From: Candidatus Izemoplasmatales bacterium
GTDB taxonomy: Bacteria; Bacillota_I; Bacilli_A; Izemoplasmatales; Hujiaoplasmataceae
Reading direction: 5' to 3'
DNA: 7,685 nucleotides
NCBI GenBank assembly: GCA_028699855.1
Contig: JAQVTV010000037.1
Location: 1-7,685 of the forward strand
The notes under the pieces were generated by a model. That model did no database searches. It worked only from the letters and a program-made list of their open reading frames with translations, and was not told where the DNA came from. Below, piece after piece: positions 6,859 to 7,685 of the stretch. Position 1 is the first letter of the stretch, and each line of letters begins with the position of its first letter. The translations under genes were made by a program, and so were the position numbers.

Positions 6859-7685
6859 TCGTTTTCACCCCTTTCGCTCCGAGCCTCGATCAGCTTCGAT
6901 TCGTCCAATGAAGGATATAAATCGCCATAAACGAGGTGGATATGCTTCAGGTCAAGTTCGCTCCGCTTCAGCACATGGTGCTCGTGATCGTAGATAAGCC
7001 CCTTTTGAAATAGTGAAGCCGCTTGTAGCAACCATGTTTCCGAGCAACGACTGAACTCGTCATGATTCAGATAGCCGTATTCAAACATTCTGAGCTGTTC
7101 CGTATCGGACGCTGGGATGTTCAAAGCCCAATCGGACAAGCCAAGACCGAAGCCGGCTTCACATAAGGTTTGGATATTTCGCTGATGGACGAGAGTCCAG
7201 AATCGATATGAGCATATGAAAATGATGTGTGAAGGGTCGAGTTTCGCTTTGTGTACATAGGCGATGATATCATCGATCGCTTTTGTGTCACGCGCTACCC
7301 GGTTTGGAAGGTGCAATCCGAAACGCGGGATGGATAGAGACATGAGCGCCCATCTTTTCGCCAAATGGCCGAGATGGATGATGATTTGCTGGACGAGGAG
7401 CGGCCACAGGTCATGGTAGTGCAAAGCTGCGACGATATCGGTTTTCGTGCCGAATAAGATCTGCGGATTGAGATGAGGTAACAAGAACGCGATGGCTCGA
7501 TTGTTCCACTGGACCACAGGTTGAAAAAGAAAAGCCAAGTCTTTTTGTTTGATATGCGTGCGAAAACTTTCGGTGATCGTGAAATATAAGGCTTCACGAG
7601 TCGTTACAGTTTTCATGTCGCTTTCGATCATATCGCCATCAGAATCTGTCGCATATGCGATTTGATAGACGCGTTTTACCAATGC
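6855..7685 (-). CDS. Degenerate EAL-like domain protein, 5' end uncertain or beyond the window
   Basis: The frame is open to the right edge, so the gene may start outside. Possible starts inside are TTG 7682, ATG 7631 and ATG 7616; the last gives a 253-residue stand-alone domain. The order of segments resembles an EAL (c-di-GMP phosphodiesterase) domain. Numbering from TTG 7682: LAFLFQPVVQWNNRAIAFLL (49-68) matches the YQPIV...EALLR start, SLSIPRFGLHLP (115-126) the VNIS strand, LDPSHIIF (148-155) the LDPSxLxxE strand, CEAGFGLGLSDWALN (174-188) the GxxIALDDFGTG segment, and YGYLNHDEF (202-210) the LKID strand. The catalytic residues are nearly all replaced: EAL is AFL (65-67), the metal-binding Asn is Ser117, DDFG is SDWA, and the Lys of LKID is Asn206. 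An active phosphodiesterase is therefore unlikely; a nucleotide receptor or protein-binding role is possible. The residues before position 23 could be a linker from another domain. It is coupled to the glucosidase by an ATGA overlap. The fold assignment is by motif order only. Confidence 0.68.
   Translation of the reverse strand, partial: ALVKRVYQIAYATDSDGDMIESDMKTVTTREALYFTITESFRTHIKQKDLAFLFQPVVQWNNRAIAFLLPHLNPQILFGTKTDIVAALHYHDLWPLLVQQIIIHLGHLAKRWALMSLSIPRFGLHLPNRVARDTKAIDDIIAYVHKAKLDPSHIIFICSYRFWTLVHQRNIQTLCEAGFGLGLSDWALNIPASDTEQLRMFEYGYLNHDEFSRCSETWLLQAASLFQKGLIYDHEHHVLKRSELDLKHIHLVYGDLYPSLDESKLIEARSERGENE

Noticed and set aside
1..7685. Plus-strand frames opposite the real genes, CRISPR-like repeats, tRNA/rRNA genes and insertion sequences.
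   Set aside because: The plus-strand frames are short, low-complexity mirrors of well-supported minus-strand genes. I saw no regularly spaced repeats, tRNA-like cloverleaf, transposase motif or terminal inverted repeats.

Overview
All genes I can support lie on the minus strand, so the window reads from right to left. Coding density is high, genes are packed with 4-base ATGA stop/start overlaps, and Shine-Dalgarno sequences are mostly good. The binding protein is a lipoprotein, and nusB sits directly before xseA. This suggests a Gram-positive-type lineage (Bacillota or a relative such as the Acholeplasma/Izemoplasma group), but the taxonomic call is only an inference. TGA is clearly used as a stop: four genes end on a TGA that overlaps the next ATG. 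This argues against the mycoplasma code in which TGA is tryptophan.

Region 1 (7685 to 5167) holds two coupled genes. The first is the C-terminal part, open at the window edge, of a protein that resembles an EAL (c-di-GMP phosphodiesterase) domain but lacks nearly all of its catalytic motifs. The second is a complete cytoplasmic GH13 alpha-glucosidase of the oligo-1,6-glucosidase type, with all catalytic residues present. The two share an ATGA overlap, so they are very probably one operon.

Region 2 (5166 to 4991) is a 176-base, AT-rich control region. It contains a consensus sigma-70/sigma-A promoter (TTGACA, 16 bases, TATAAT) directed at the next operon. It also has a perfect 11-bp inverted repeat in the leader and a second 10-bp inverted repeat around it, one arm of which covers the predicted transcription start. 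No rho-independent terminator is visible between the glucosidase and this promoter.

Region 3 (4990 to 1200) is a complete polyamine ABC transporter operon, potA-potB-potC-potD: ATPase, two permeases, and a lipoprotein that binds spermidine or putrescine. The genes overlap by 4, 4 and 29 bases. It ends in a strong terminator with a UUCG tetraloop.

Region 4 (1199 to 1) has a good extended -10 promoter, then nusB (transcription antitermination factor) coupled by an ATGA overlap to xseA (exonuclease VII large subunit), which runs off the left edge after 242 codons.

Most of the window is ordinary, well-conserved biology. The parts worth a second look are the degenerate EAL-like protein coupled to a glucosidase, and the inverted-repeat control region in front of potA.
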